Numbered from the stretch's first letter, positions 36,408 to 47,021 are shown. The stretch is DNA of 64,000 nucleotides from an uncultured Cohaesibacter sp. (GCF_963678225.1 NZ_OY782764.1:891001-955000); one strand, 5' to 3'. Numbers and translations: made by a program. The notes: generated from the sequence alone by a model not told the origin.

Positions 36408-39400
36408 ATGTCCATTCATGCAGCTCTGACACACAAGACAAAATATATCTATGATCGCCCGACGGGCATGGGGCCACAAATCATTCGTCTGCGCCCGGCC
36501 CCGCACACGCGCAACCAGATCCTGTCCTATTCGCTGAATATCGAACCGGCCGACCACTGGATCAACTGGCAACAGGATCCATTCGGCAACTATATGGCGC
36601 GTATTGTCTTCCCCGAGAAGATCAACGCCTTTTCCGTAACGGTGGATCTGGTAACCGACATGTCGGTGATCAACCCGTTCGATTTCTTCATCGAAGACAG
36701 CGCCGAGCATTATCCTTTCCCCTATGCCGAGGGAGAAAAAAAGGATCTCGCCCCCTATCTGGAACTTGGTGAAAAAACGCCCCTTCTCTCTGCCCTGCTC
36801 AAGGAAATCGAGCCGATCCACAAGGGCAAGGAAATCAAGACCATCGATATGCTCGTACAGATCAACCATCTGGTCGAAAGCAAGATCGATTATCTGATCC
36901 GCATGGAACCCGGCGTACAGTCGCCTGAAGAGACGCTGACCAAATGCTCCGGCTCCTGCCGCGACAGCTCATGGCTACTGGTCCATGTCATGCGTCACCT
37001 TGGGCTCGCAGCCCGTTTCACCTCTGGCTATCTCATCCAGCTCAAGCCCGACGTCAAGCCACTGGAAGGGCCGGAAGGCACCGATCACGATTTCACCGAT
37101 CTGCATGCATGGACCGAGGTCTATATCCCCGGAGCCGGCTGGATCGGTCTGGACCCGACATCGGGCCTTCTGACCGGTGAAAGCCATATTCCACTGGCAG
37201 CCACGCCGCATCCCATTTCCGCAGCCCCCATCACCGGGGCGCATGACAAGGCCGAAGTCGAGTTTGAATTTGAAATGGATGTGCAGCGCATCTTCGAGCG
37301 CCCGCGCGTTACCAAGCCCTACACCGATGACCAATGGAAGGCCATCAACAAGATGGGCGACCTGGTAGACCGGCGCCTTGACGAGGGCGATGTCCGGCTG
37401 ACCATGGGAGGTGAGCCGACCTTTGTCTCCATTGATGATTATGAAGGCGATGAATGGAACACCGGCGCCGTAGGCCCGACCAAGCGCTATTACGCGGAAA
37501 ATCTCATTCGCCGTCTGCGCGACCGCTTCGCACCGGGTGGCCTTCTGCACTTTGGACAGGGCAAATGGTATCCCGGCGAACAGCTCCCCCGCTGGGCCTT
37601 TGCCCTTTATTGGCGCGCAGATGATGAACCACTGTGGGAAGACCCCGCTCTGATCGATCAGGAAACTCCGCAGGAACCGGCGGATGCAAAGATCGCCCAG
37701 CGCTTCATCTACAAGCTCGTCGAAAAGCTCAAGATAGACCCCAAATGCGTGCTGCCCGCCTATGAGGATCCGGCGCATTTCTCTTTGGTGGAACAGAAGC
37801 TTCCCGTCGATGTCGATCCATCCGAAAACAAGATCGACGATCCGGCAGAGCGCGCCCGCATCATCAAGGTGTTCGAGCAGGGCCTATCCACTCCGGCAGG
37901 CTTCGTCTTACCCGTTCAGGCATGGAACAGCGAGGTCTATGGCCGGTCCTGGATGTCGGAAGTCTGGAAATTCCGCCGCGACAGGCTCTTCCTCATCCCC
38001 GGCGACAGCCCGGTCGGCTTCCGTCTGCCACTCGGCTCTCTTACCCATATTCCGGAAACCCAGTTTCCGCATGTGATTCCGATGGACCCCCATGCAGCCC
38101 ATGCGGCGCTCCCTGCCCGTGAGGCTCTGTTGCGTGACCGGCGCCAGCCCTTCACCCCGCGTGAAAAGCTGAAAAAGACCGATCCGGCCAGATTGCTTGA
38201 TGCCCCAGAACCGCAATGGCACGAGACGGAACACCCGACTTTCATTCCCATGAATGAAGTCTCAGGGCATGTGCGCACCGCGCTGTCGGTTGAACCGCGC
38301 GATGGTCATCTCTGCATTTTCATGCCACCGCTGCACAATGCCGAAGACTATGCCGCCATGGTCGCGGCCATTGAGGATGCGGCCAGAGATGTCGGCCAGC
38401 CGGTGCATATCGAAGGCTATGAACCACCCTTTGACCCGCGTATCAACGCCATCAAGGTAACGCCGGATCCGGGCGTCATCGAAGTCAATATCCAGCCGGC
38501 GGCCAACTGGAAGGAAGCCAGCAAGATCACCCAGATCCTCTATGAGGAGGCACGACTGGCCCGCCTTGGCACCGAGAAATTCATGCTCGACGGACGCCAC
38601 ACGGGCACAGGAGGCGGCAACCATATCGTACTGGGCGGCATCACCCCATCGGACAGCCCCTTCCTGAGGCGCCCCGATCTGGTGGCAAGCCTTGTAACCT
38701 ATTGGCAGAACCACCCCAGCCTGTCCTATCTCTTCTCGGGCACCTTCATTGGCCCGACCTCGCAGGCGCCCCGCGTGGATGAAGGCCGCCATGACAATCT
38801 CTATGAGCTGGAGATTGCCCTCAAGCAGGTTCCGCTGCCCGGTGATGGCTTCATTCCCAACTGGCAGGTGGATCGCCTGTTCCGCAACCTGCTCATCGAT
38901 GTCACTGGCAACACCCACCGGGCGGAAATCTGCATTGACAAGCTCTTCTCCCCCGATGGTCCGACAGGGCGTCTGGGGCTGGTCGAATTCCGCTCCTTCG
39001 AAATGCCGCCCCATGATCGCATGTCTCTGGCCCAGCAACTGCTGCTGCGCGCCATCATCGTGCGCCTTTGGGAAAAGCCCTATCGCAACAAGCTGATCCG
39101 CTGGGGCACACAGCTCCATGACCGCTTCATGCTGCCTCACTATGTGCGTGAAGACTTCAGGGACATCCTGAAGGATCTTTCCCTGCATGGGCTCGAACTG
39201 GATGAAGGCTGGTTTGCCCCCCATTTCGAGTTCCGCTTCCCCCGCTATGGCGAAGTGAATTATGACGGTGTACAGATCGAATTGCGACAGGCACTTGAGC
39301 CCTGGAATGTGCTCGGAGAAGAAGGAGCAGTCGGCGGCACCGCGCGTTACGTCGACAGCTCTCTTGAACGGGTGCAGGTCAAGGTAAGAGGCATCAACCC

Positions 39401-39785
39401 GGATCGCCATATTCTCTCGGTCAACAAGGTCGCCATTCCGCTGCAGCCAACAGGACGACAAGATGAAGCCGTTGCCGGCATCCGCTATCGCGCCTGGCAG
39501 CCCCCCTCCTGCCTGCATCCGATGATCGGCGTCCACACGCCACTGACCTTTGACCTCATGGACAGCTGGAACCGTCGCTCTCTGGGTGGCTGTCGCTATC
39601 ATGTTGCCCATCCGGGTGGACGTGGCTATGACACCTTCCCGGTCAACGCCTATGAAGCAGAGAGTCGGCGTCTCTCGCGTTTCGAGATGATGGGACATTC
39701 GCCGGGCTATGCCGAGCCGATCAAGCTGGAAGAAAGCGCAGAATTCCCCTATACGCTGGATCTGCGCCTCGCATCCATCCGCTAG
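36408..39785 (+). CDS. Transglutaminase-like protein fused to DUF2126
   Basis: Large protein of 1125 residues with no signal peptide. Residues 1-85 are a bacterial transglutaminase N-terminal domain. The papain-like core follows with a complete triad: C184 (SGSCRDSSW), H233 (LHAWTEVY) and D249 (GLDPTSG). From about 310 to the end is DUF2126, beginning near RLTMGGEPTFVS and including GRHTGTGGGNHIVLGG and VEFRSFEMPPH. DUF2126 has been compared with glutamine-synthetase-like amidoligases, so one chain may combine amide cleavage/transfer with amide formation. This is inferred. It lies 112 bp after the alpha-E gene and is followed by a terminator. Confidence 0.92.
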   Translation: MSIHAALTHKTKYIYDRPTGMGPQIIRLRPAPHTRNQILSYSLNIEPADHWINWQQDPFGNYMARIVFPEKINAFSVTVDLVTDMSVINPFDFFIEDSAEHYPFPYAEGEKKDLAPYLELGEKTPLLSALLKEIEPIHKGKEIKTIDMLVQINHLVESKIDYLIRMEPGVQSPEETLTKCSGSCRDSSWLLVHVMRHLGLAARFTSGYLIQLKPDVKPLEGPEGTDHDFTDLHAWTEVYIPGAGWIGLDPTSGLLTGESHIPLAATPHPISAAPITGAHDKAEVEFEFEMDVQRIFERPRVTKPYTDDQWKAINKMGDLVDRRLDEGDVRLTMGGEPTFVSIDDYEGDEWNTGAVGPTKRYYAENLIRRLRDRFAPGGLLHFGQGKWYPGEQLPRWAFALYWRADDEPLWEDPALIDQETPQEPADAKIAQRFIYKLVEKLKIDPKCVLPAYEDPAHFSLVEQKLPVDVDPSENKIDDPAERARIIKVFEQGLSTPAGFVLPVQAWNSEVYGRSWMSEVWKFRRDRLFLIPGDSPVGFRLPLGSLTHIPETQFPHVIPMDPHAAHAALPAREALLRDRRQPFTPREKLKKTDPARLLDAPEPQWHETEHPTFIPMNEVSGHVRTALSVEPRDGHLCIFMPPLHNAEDYAAMVAAIEDAARDVGQPVHIEGYEPPFDPRINAIKVTPDPGVIEVNIQPAANWKEASKITQILYEEARLARLGTEKFMLDGRHTGTGGGNHIVLGGITPSDSPFLRRPDLVASLVTYWQNHPSLSYLFSGTFIGPTSQAPRVDEGRHDNLYELEIALKQVPLPGDGFIPNWQVDRLFRNLLIDVTGNTHRAEICIDKLFSPDGPTGRLGLVEFRSFEMPPHDRMSLAQQLLLRAIIVRLWEKPYRNKLIRWGTQLHDRFMLPHYVREDFRDILKDLSLHGLELDEGWFAPHFEFRFPRYGEVNYDGVQIELRQALEPWNVLGEEGAVGGTARYVDSSLERVQVKVRGINPDRHILSVNKVAIPLQPTGRQDEAVAGIRYRAWQPPSCLHPMIGVHTPLTFDLMDSWNRRSLGGCRYHVAHPGGRGYDTFPVNAYEAESRRLSRFEMMGHSPGYAEPIKLEESAEFPYTLDLRLASIR

Positions 39786-39817
39786 ACGGCGCGAGCATCA
39801 GGGAAAACAAAAACATG

Positions 39818-39848
39818 AGGGCAGGAGCAACCATCTCCCGCCCTTTTC
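39818..39848 (+). terminator. Likely rho-independent terminator after the DUF2126 gene
   Basis: Stem GGGC-A-GGAG (39819-39827) pairing with CTCC-C-GCCC (39835-39843), with one internal mismatch, followed by TTTT. It suggests that the last two genes of the cluster have a separate promoter. Confidence 0.65.
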
Positions 39849-40053
39849 ATTATGGTATAAAGATGTGTTGTGCGCGTCATGAAGCTATGGCCAAATATCA
39901 CTCGCATGACAATCAAATCTGTGACTTTGTATTTTTACGGAACAGATGATAAAAGCGTAGCTCCATTTCCATGAGAACACCGTACGGATTTGGAAAGGCA
40001 TTCCGGTCAATAACAAGAACAAATGGCCCTTTGAGGCACATGTCACGGAGAAA

Positions 40054-42672
40054 ATGAAGTTGGAAAAAACTTCAGACCCCAAAACCAGATTATCTGGCAA
40101 CACCGCAGAAGATGGCATGCAGCCCCCCGCAGGCGCGCCAATGCTCTATCAGACTCTGCCCGGCATCCATGATGAAATGATGGACGCGGATGGCTCCATC
40201 ATGCCGCACTGGCAGCAATGGTTCGATGCCTTCTCGCGCTGGTCGCCCTCAGATCGGAGCGCCCATTGGGATGAGTTGAATGAGGTCGTCCGGGAAACCG
40301 GCATTGCCTACGATCTCTTCGCAGACCCAAATGACGCCAGACAGCCATGGTCGATTGACCTTGCGCCTCTTATTATCGCCCCCGAAGAATGGCAATGGCT
40401 CAAAGTCGCGCTCGCCCAGCGGGCCCGCCTCTTCAATGCCATGCATAATGATCTTTACGGCCACCGACGCCTTTTGCATGAGGGATACATTCCCGCTGCG
40501 CTGGTGATGAGCGACCCTTCCTATCTGCGCCCGATGCGCGGCAACCAGAGCGCCTATAATGGCGTTCAGTTTTTCGCAGCCGACCTTGCCAAGGCGCCCG
40601 ATGGCAATTGGCGCGTGCTGGACAATCATGCCGAAACACCGGCTGGTCTGGGCTTTGCTCTTGCCAACCGCATCGCGCTCACCCATTGCGAAGGCAATCT
40701 CTTCCGCTCCAGCAAAGCGGTACGCCTTGCCTCCTATTTCCAGCAATTGCAGTCAACGCTGGTCAAGCGCACCGAGCTTGAAGATCCCTATATCGCCATT
40801 CTATCGCCCGGGCCGGAACATCCGGACTATTTCTCCCATGCCTATCTGGCCCGCTATCTAGGCTATCTGCTGGTGGAAGGCGGCGACCTTGTTTATCAGA
40901 ATAACCGGATCTGCCTTAAAACGCTGGCAGGCCTCAAACCCATCGACCTGATCGTCCGCTCAATCGAAGGTCTCAATGCCGATCCGCTGGAATTGAACCC
41001 CAATGGCATGGATGGCACCACTTCCATGGTGCAGGCCATCCGCGACAAAGGCATCATCATGGCCAACCAGCTGGGCACCTCCATCGTCGAGAACCGGGCG
41101 CTTGCGCCTTATCTGCCCGAAATCTGTCGCTTTCTGCTTGGTGAAGACCTGATGCTGCGCGAAGCAGAACGCTGGTGGCTGGGCGACCCGACAAGCCGCA
41201 GCCATGTGCTTGCGAATCTCGATGACATGTTGATCTCAGATGCCCATGAAGGCTCGGGACGTCCGGGAGAGGCCCGTCCGGCGACCGATCCCGCCAAGCT
41301 TTCTGAAGCAGAACGCAAAGACCTCATCGACAAAATCCATTTGTTTGGTAACAACCTCGTTGCAGAAAAGAAAACCGGCTATGCCACAACGCCCAGCTGG
41401 TCTGGCGAAACCCTGGAACCGCGTCCCTTTGCCATCCGTTTCTATGGATCGCGCAAGGAACAGGGTTACGAGATCCTGCCCGGCGGCCTGTCCATGTCGG
41501 TTGGTGAACAACATGCCATCGGGCTCCATTCGCCAGAAGGGCTTACCCGCGATGTATGGGTTGTATCCGACGCCCAGCCAGAACCTTTTGAAAGCATCTG
41601 GGCCAGCATCGCCCGTCAGGGTTCCTATTCACGCGCGGGCCGCTCTCTGCAGAGCCGCATTGCCGACAATCTCTTCTGGCTCGGGCGCAATGTAGAACGT
41701 ATCGAATGGCAGTTTCGCCTTTGCCGTCAGGCCCTGTCGCGCCTTAATGAAGATAGCGGCCCGGAAGAAGATCAGCGGACCGTCGTCTCGGCCCTCAACA
41801 CGCTCATCCTGCGCGCACCGAAAGCACAGGTTTTTGACGCCGGCTTTGGCGGCATGAATGAAATCGAACGACTCGTTCGCACCGTTCTGTATGGCAAGAA
41901 TCGCGCCTACGGATTTCAGGAAAGCCTGGCCCATATGCATCGGCTGACGGGCCTCACCCGCGACCGCATGTCGTCTGATGCCTGGCGCATTCTGAATGAA
42001 TTTTTCACGGACCACCGCTGGTTCAAGGAACCCGGCTTCATGCACACCGGCCATGTCATTGATCTGCTCGACAAGGGCCTGATGGTGCTTGCCGCCTTTT
42101 CCGGCATGGCCATGGAGAATATGACCCGCAATTATGGCTGGCGGTTCCTTGATATCGGCCGCCGCATTGAACGGGCCGAAAATCTGTCCGGACTGCTCAA
42201 CAGGCTCATCTTTGCCCCCGGTATGGTCAGCGACGCCCCGCGCCGCCTGATGTTCATTCTGGAAGTGGCAGACAGCTTCATCACCTACCGCTCGCGCTAC
42301 CGCATTACGCCGACGCTGCCTGCGGTGATTGATCTTTTGCTGCTGGACGAAACCAACCCGCGCTCCATCGCCTTCCAGATCGCGGCGCTGCATGAGCATG
42401 TCAATTATTTGCCCAAAGAGCCCGAAAGCGGGCTGCGCAGCGAGGAAAACAGGCTCATTCTTGAACTCCTGACGGATATCCAGCTGTCAGAAGGGCACAA
42501 ACTGGCCCAGATTCCGCAATTCGAGCAGGGCAAGGATATTGAACAGATCATCTCGGAAGAATGCCGCCTCGAGCAGCTTTTGAACAATCAGATTTCAAAG
42601 CTGCCACAATTGACTGAGCTTTTGACCCGCCGGTATTTCACTCATACCGAAGAGCAGGCTCAACGGATTTGA
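40054..42672 (+). CDS. Circularly permuted ATP-grasp fused to alpha-E domain
   Basis: Protein of 872 residues. Residues about 30-510 are a second circularly permuted ATP-grasp enzyme, with VMSDPSYLRPM, WRVLDNHAETPAGLGFAL, AILSPGPEHPDYFSHAYLARYLGY and a late GYEILPGGLSMS block. Residues about 545-860 are an alpha-E domain (SRIADNLFWLGRNVERIEW and YGWRFLDIGRRIERAENL). It is thus a one-chain version of the separate pair at 33804 and 35270. The stretch near residues 395-425 is a variable linker. It starts 268 bp after the DUF2126 gene, beyond a likely terminator. Confidence 0.93.
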   Translation: MKLEKTSDPKTRLSGNTAEDGMQPPAGAPMLYQTLPGIHDEMMDADGSIMPHWQQWFDAFSRWSPSDRSAHWDELNEVVRETGIAYDLFADPNDARQPWSIDLAPLIIAPEEWQWLKVALAQRARLFNAMHNDLYGHRRLLHEGYIPAALVMSDPSYLRPMRGNQSAYNGVQFFAADLAKAPDGNWRVLDNHAETPAGLGFALANRIALTHCEGNLFRSSKAVRLASYFQQLQSTLVKRTELEDPYIAILSPGPEHPDYFSHAYLARYLGYLLVEGGDLVYQNNRICLKTLAGLKPIDLIVRSIEGLNADPLELNPNGMDGTTSMVQAIRDKGIIMANQLGTSIVENRALAPYLPEICRFLLGEDLMLREAERWWLGDPTSRSHVLANLDDMLISDAHEGSGRPGEARPATDPAKLSEAERKDLIDKIHLFGNNLVAEKKTGYATTPSWSGETLEPRPFAIRFYGSRKEQGYEILPGGLSMSVGEQHAIGLHSPEGLTRDVWVVSDAQPEPFESIWASIARQGSYSRAGRSLQSRIADNLFWLGRNVERIEWQFRLCRQALSRLNEDSGPEEDQRTVVSALNTLILRAPKAQVFDAGFGGMNEIERLVRTVLYGKNRAYGFQESLAHMHRLTGLTRDRMSSDAWRILNEFFTDHRWFKEPGFMHTGHVIDLLDKGLMVLAAFSGMAMENMTRNYGWRFLDIGRRIERAENLSGLLNRLIFAPGMVSDAPRRLMFILEVADSFITYRSRYRITPTLPAVIDLLLLDETNPRSIAFQIAALHEHVNYLPKEPESGLRSEENRLILELLTDIQLSEGHKLAQIPQFEQGKDIEQIISEECRLEQLLNNQISKLPQLTELLTRRYFTHTEEQAQRI

Positions 42673-42697
42673 CCGGACAGGAAGGCATGGAAAAACG

Positions 42698-43747
42698 ATG
42701 CGCTACAAGATAACGCACAAGACAGAATATCGCTATTCAGCACCGGTTGCCCAATCCAACCATCTGGTGCATTTGACCCCCTGTGCCGTCGACGGACAGA
42801 TCATCGAGCAGCATGACATCGCTATTACGCCGCGTCCTGCCCATCGCCGTGACTTCAATGATTATTTCGGCAATTCCACCATTCATCTGACGCTGGAAGA
42901 AGACCACAGCGTCTTGACCATGAATGCCCAGACTGTCGTCACCATAACCCGCGATCACACGCCCCTTCTGGCCAAATCTGTCGCCTCATGGGAGAATGTG
43001 CGCGATCTCATGTTCGAAGCGGCCCATGTGGATCAGGCTGAATTCTCCTGCTATTCGCCTTTTACCAACCCCAACTCGGAAATTGCCGCCTACGGGGCCG
43101 AATCCTTCCCGCCCGGACGTCCACTGCTGGAAGGCGTGATGGAACTGACCAGCCGCATTTTCACCGATTTTGATTATAACAGCACCGTCACCGACATTTT
43201 CACGCCGGTATCGCAAGTCTTCGAAATGAAAAGCGGCGTCTGTCAGGACTTTGCCCATTTGCAACTTGCCTGCCTGAGGGCTCTTGGCCTGCCAGCGCGC
43301 TATGTTTCAGGCTATCTGCGCACCTATCCGCCCAAGGGCCAGCCGCGCCTTGTGGGGGCGGATGCGTCCCATGCATGGATTTCTGTCTGGTGTCCGGAAG
43401 CTGGATGGGTCGATTTCGACCCCACCAACAACAAGACCATCGCAGATGAGCATGTCACGCTCACCGTGGGCCGCGATTTCGGCGATGTCAGCCCCATTTC
43501 CGGTGTCATCCTCGGAGGAGGCAATCATTTTGTGAATGTGTCGGTGGATGTCATGCCGATTGATGAGCAAGGCGAGGAAATCGGAGAATCCGTCTCGAAC
43601 CAGCTTGAACCGGAAATCGTCACAATCGACAAGGACACACTGCAAGAGCAATCTCAACGCCCCATCCAGATGCATATTCAGGAACAAAGCCAGGAGCAAA
43701 TTCAGGCTCAGGCAGCAGATCCCCTGCCAGCGGACAGAACCTACTAG
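42698..43747 (+). CDS. Transglutaminase family protein with Gln-rich tail
   Basis: Cytosolic transglutaminase-like (papain-fold) protein of 349 residues. The N-terminal domain (MRYKITHKTEYRYSAPV) is followed by a core with a full triad: C182 (SGVCQDFAHLQ), H225 (SHAWISVW) and D241 (DFDPTNN). The usual fold ends near residue 295. After it comes a 40-residue tail rich in Gln, Ser and Glu, about one third Gln. It starts 25 bp after the ATP-grasp/alpha-E fusion, so the two form an operon that ends at the terminator at 43933. Confidence 0.92.
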   Translation: MRYKITHKTEYRYSAPVAQSNHLVHLTPCAVDGQIIEQHDIAITPRPAHRRDFNDYFGNSTIHLTLEEDHSVLTMNAQTVVTITRDHTPLLAKSVASWENVRDLMFEAAHVDQAEFSCYSPFTNPNSEIAAYGAESFPPGRPLLEGVMELTSRIFTDFDYNSTVTDIFTPVSQVFEMKSGVCQDFAHLQLACLRALGLPARYVSGYLRTYPPKGQPRLVGADASHAWISVWCPEAGWVDFDPTNNKTIADEHVTLTVGRDFGDVSPISGVILGGGNHFVNVSVDVMPIDEQGEEIGESVSNQLEPEIVTIDKDTLQEQSQRPIQMHIQEQSQEQIQAQAADPLPADRTY

Positions 43748-43932
43748 GGGCAGAACGACGTGTCATAGGCCCGAATTTTTTGCGACTCACGCCGATTCGG
43801 CTTTGATATGGCAAGAATCTCAGAGCAAGCAAGCCCGCCCCATCCCTATCAGGAAGCGGGAAAAGCAACGGATGGCCTGCCTGCTCGCCGGAGCGAAGGC
43901 TGGCTTTCAAGTTGTTGAAAAGGCGCATAAAC

Positions 43933-43966
43933 AAAAAGGGCTCAGGAAATTTCCTGAACCCTTTTG
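43933..43966. terminator. Bidirectional terminator between the cluster and tRNA-Gly
   Basis: A near-perfect 15-16 bp stem AAAAGGGCTCAGGAAA/TTTCCTGAACCCTTTT. It can end both the rightward transglutaminase operon and the leftward tRNA. Confidence 0.85.
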
Positions 43967-43971
43967 CATAA

Positions 43972-44046
43972 TGGAGCGGGCGATGGGATTCGAACCCACG
44001 ACCCCAACCTTGGCAAGGTTGTGCTCTACCCCTGAGCTACACCCGC
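43972..44046 (-). tRNA. tRNA-Gly (GCC)
   Basis: A 75-nt tRNA with encoded CCA, read leftward from 44046. The acceptor stem GCGGGTG pairs with CGCCCGC. The D-arm contains GCTCAGGGGTAGAGC, the anticodon loop TTGCCAA gives anticodon GCC, and the T-arm has GGTTCGAATCC. It decodes GGC/GGT glycine codons. Confidence 0.97.
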
Positions 44047-44409
44047 GAAACTCTTGAGCTTTTTCAAGCTCTTAGCAACATTCCGTTGCTTCGCTGCGGC
44101 GCTCCGTGCCGTCTGTGGGTGCTTATATGTACGACCTGAGGAGCAATTGCAACAGGGAAATTACAAAAAATGATTTTTTCCCACTGGCTGTGTAAGTTTT
44201 TCACAAACGGTGAAAAACTTACTAGCCGCTTTACCCCTTTGTCGACTGGTCATCCCTTGCAGGTCCAGCCCCTTCGCTCTATTAGCTAGATGGGAGAAAG
44301 CCGGGCCTTACAGAGGGTTATCTCGCCCCCAACGCACCACTCCATGCTATCGGATCACACCATCCGCCCCTATTTCCAAACCTGATCAATCTCTCCAGAG
44401 CACAGTTCA
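44047..44409. other. Intergenic region between tRNA-Gly and the prolyl-tRNA editing gene
   Basis: About 360 bp with no gene seen. Its main feature is a perfect 13-bp hairpin at 44192-44222. The left part must include the tRNA promoter. Confidence 0.5.
44192..44222. repeat. Perfect 13-bp inverted repeat (hairpin)
   Basis: GTAAGTTTTTCAC (44192-44204) and GTGAAAAACTTAC (44210-44222) are exact complements around a 5-nt loop, AAACG. It is AT-rich with no T-run after it, so it is not a clear terminator. It could be an operator, a processing site or a small mobile-element trace. Confidence 0.7.
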
Positions 44410-44928
44410 ATGACCTCATCAAAAAAATGTAACCGCCAAGATCTTTTCGATTTTTTCGCCGCACTCAACATAGAAACCACCACTCATGAGCATGAGGCGG
44501 TTTTCACCGTAAGCGAAAGCCACAAGATCAAGGAAGACCTGCCCGGCGGTCACAGCAAAAACCTGTTCCTCAAGGACAAGAAGGGCAAGATGATGCTGGT
44601 GGTCTGCCTCAACGACACAGAGGTAGACCTCAAGAGCTTTCACAAGAAATATGATTGCGGCCGCGTCAGTTTTGGCAATGCGGACCTGTTGTGGCAACAT
44701 CTGGGTGTGCGCCCCGGGTCGGTCACACCCTTTGCTCTGATCAACGACAAGGATGCACACGCCGTTAATCTGGTACTCGACGCCAATCTGATGGAACAGG
44801 ACCTGGTGAATTTCCACCCTTTGGAAAACACAGCCACCACCGCTATCTCGAAACAGGACCTGCTGCGCTTTCTGGAAGGAACAGGCCATACCCCAACCAT
44901 ATTGGCGCTCGAAAAAGAAGACGCCTAG
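44410..44928 (+). CDS. Prolyl-tRNA editing protein (PrdX/ProXp-ala-like)
   Basis: Free-standing trans-editing deacylase of 172 residues from the YbaK/ProRS-INS superfamily. Members of the PrdX group hydrolyse Ala-tRNA-Pro made by prolyl-tRNA synthetase. Landmarks are HEHEAVFTV near the start, GGHSKNLFLKDKKGKMMLVV with the substrate-binding Lys, SFGNADLLWQHLGVRPGSVTPFALIND and NFHPLENTATT. The specificity (Ala against other misacylated residues) is inferred. It is monocistronic. Confidence 0.9.
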   Translation: MTSSKKCNRQDLFDFFAALNIETTTHEHEAVFTVSESHKIKEDLPGGHSKNLFLKDKKGKMMLVVCLNDTEVDLKSFHKKYDCGRVSFGNADLLWQHLGVRPGSVTPFALINDKDAHAVNLVLDANLMEQDLVNFHPLENTATTAISKQDLLRFLEGTGHTPTILALEKEDA

Positions 44929-45146
44929 GCAGGACGGGCCGGATCTTTGTGCTTCTGCCCTAAAAGCGGACATGTTAATCGCCTTTCAGGCCAATTGGGC
45001 ATTGAACAAAATGTGCCACTATCCCATATTGGGGACGACAAATCACAAGGCGTGTAACCCGATTACATAGCGGCTTTGACAAACAGACTTAGACACTGTC
45101 CAAGATCCAAAGGCAGGCACAGTCCCTCACGAAAAGGACCGTCCAG

Positions 45147-46145
<999 letters not shown>

Positions 46146-46275
46146 CTGACGAAAGGCCGCCCCATCGCTTATGCATGCGGCGGCCAGTTTTATTCCATTC
46201 GATGCGCATGCAACGCATGCAAATGAAGAAAGCACAGATCGCTGGCTTCAAAGCGAGCGAAAACAAGGAGATCAA

Positions 46276-46977
46276 ATGGCTCAGGCAGGCAATGCATATT
46301 ATGACAGCCCGAGAGACATTCCCGCTATCATTCCGGTGTTTCCTCTGGAGGAAGCCCTGTTGCTGCCACGCACCCAGATGCCGCTGAATATCTTCGAAGA
46401 ACGCTATCTGATGATGATCGACTATGCCATGCATAAGGATCGGATCATCGGTATCATCCAGCCGCTCGAGCCAGAAGGCGATCCGGCAGAAAGCGATGCG
46501 CCCGAAAAGCTCTACGCCCCCAAGCTTCAGCAAGTCGGCTGCCTGGGGCGTATCTCGGCCTATGGCGAAACTGGAGACGGGCGCGTATTGGTCACCTTGT
46601 CTGGCATTTGCCGTTTCAAGCTGGTCAAGGAAATGCTCACAGACCTGCCCTTCCGCCTCGCCGAGATCGACTGCGAAGACTATGTGCATGATCTGACCGA
46701 AGGCCTTGGCGAAGATCAGGTGAACAGGGAAGGTCTGCTGGAAGCCTTCCGCGCCTTTCTTGAGGCCAATGATATGGAAGCAGACTGGGACAGCATCGGA
46801 AAATCTTCCAACGAAGTGCTGGTCAACTCCCTTTCCATGATGAGCCCCTATGGATTGGCAGAAAAGCAGGCGCTCCTAGAAGCGGAAAGTCTGGCTCTGC
46901 GTGCCGACACGCTGATTGCCATGACGGAAATGCATCTGGCCAGCGAAAGTGGCGAAGCCCCTCAAACCTTGCAGTGA
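46276..46977 (+). CDS. LON peptidase substrate-binding domain protein
   Basis: Protein of 233 residues made of the N-terminal substrate-binding (LAN/PUA-like) domain of Lon without its ATPase or protease. The domain starts at IPVFPLEEALLLPRTQMPLNIFE and includes GCLGRI and the GRVLVTLSGICRFKLV strands. The role is unknown; it may recruit or bind unfolded segments. AAGGAG lies before the ATG at 46276. The location after cnoX is commonly conserved in Rhizobiales. Confidence 0.92.
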   Translation: MAQAGNAYYDSPRDIPAIIPVFPLEEALLLPRTQMPLNIFEERYLMMIDYAMHKDRIIGIIQPLEPEGDPAESDAPEKLYAPKLQQVGCLGRISAYGETGDGRVLVTLSGICRFKLVKEMLTDLPFRLAEIDCEDYVHDLTEGLGEDQVNREGLLEAFRAFLEANDMEADWDSIGKSSNEVLVNSLSMMSPYGLAEKQALLEAESLALRADTLIAMTEMHLASESGEAPQTLQ

Positions 46978-47021
46978 TCTGACCTGCTGCGACAGGCCGG
47001 TCGGGACAGATAGGAGCCATC

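Noticed and set aside
38262-39698. 478-codon frame antisense to DUF2126
   Set aside because: Shadow of the DUF2126 coding strand; no motif of its own.
43536-44057. + strand frame running into the tRNA-Gly gene
   Set aside because: Overlaps the transglutaminase 3' end, a terminator and the tRNA; not a protein gene.
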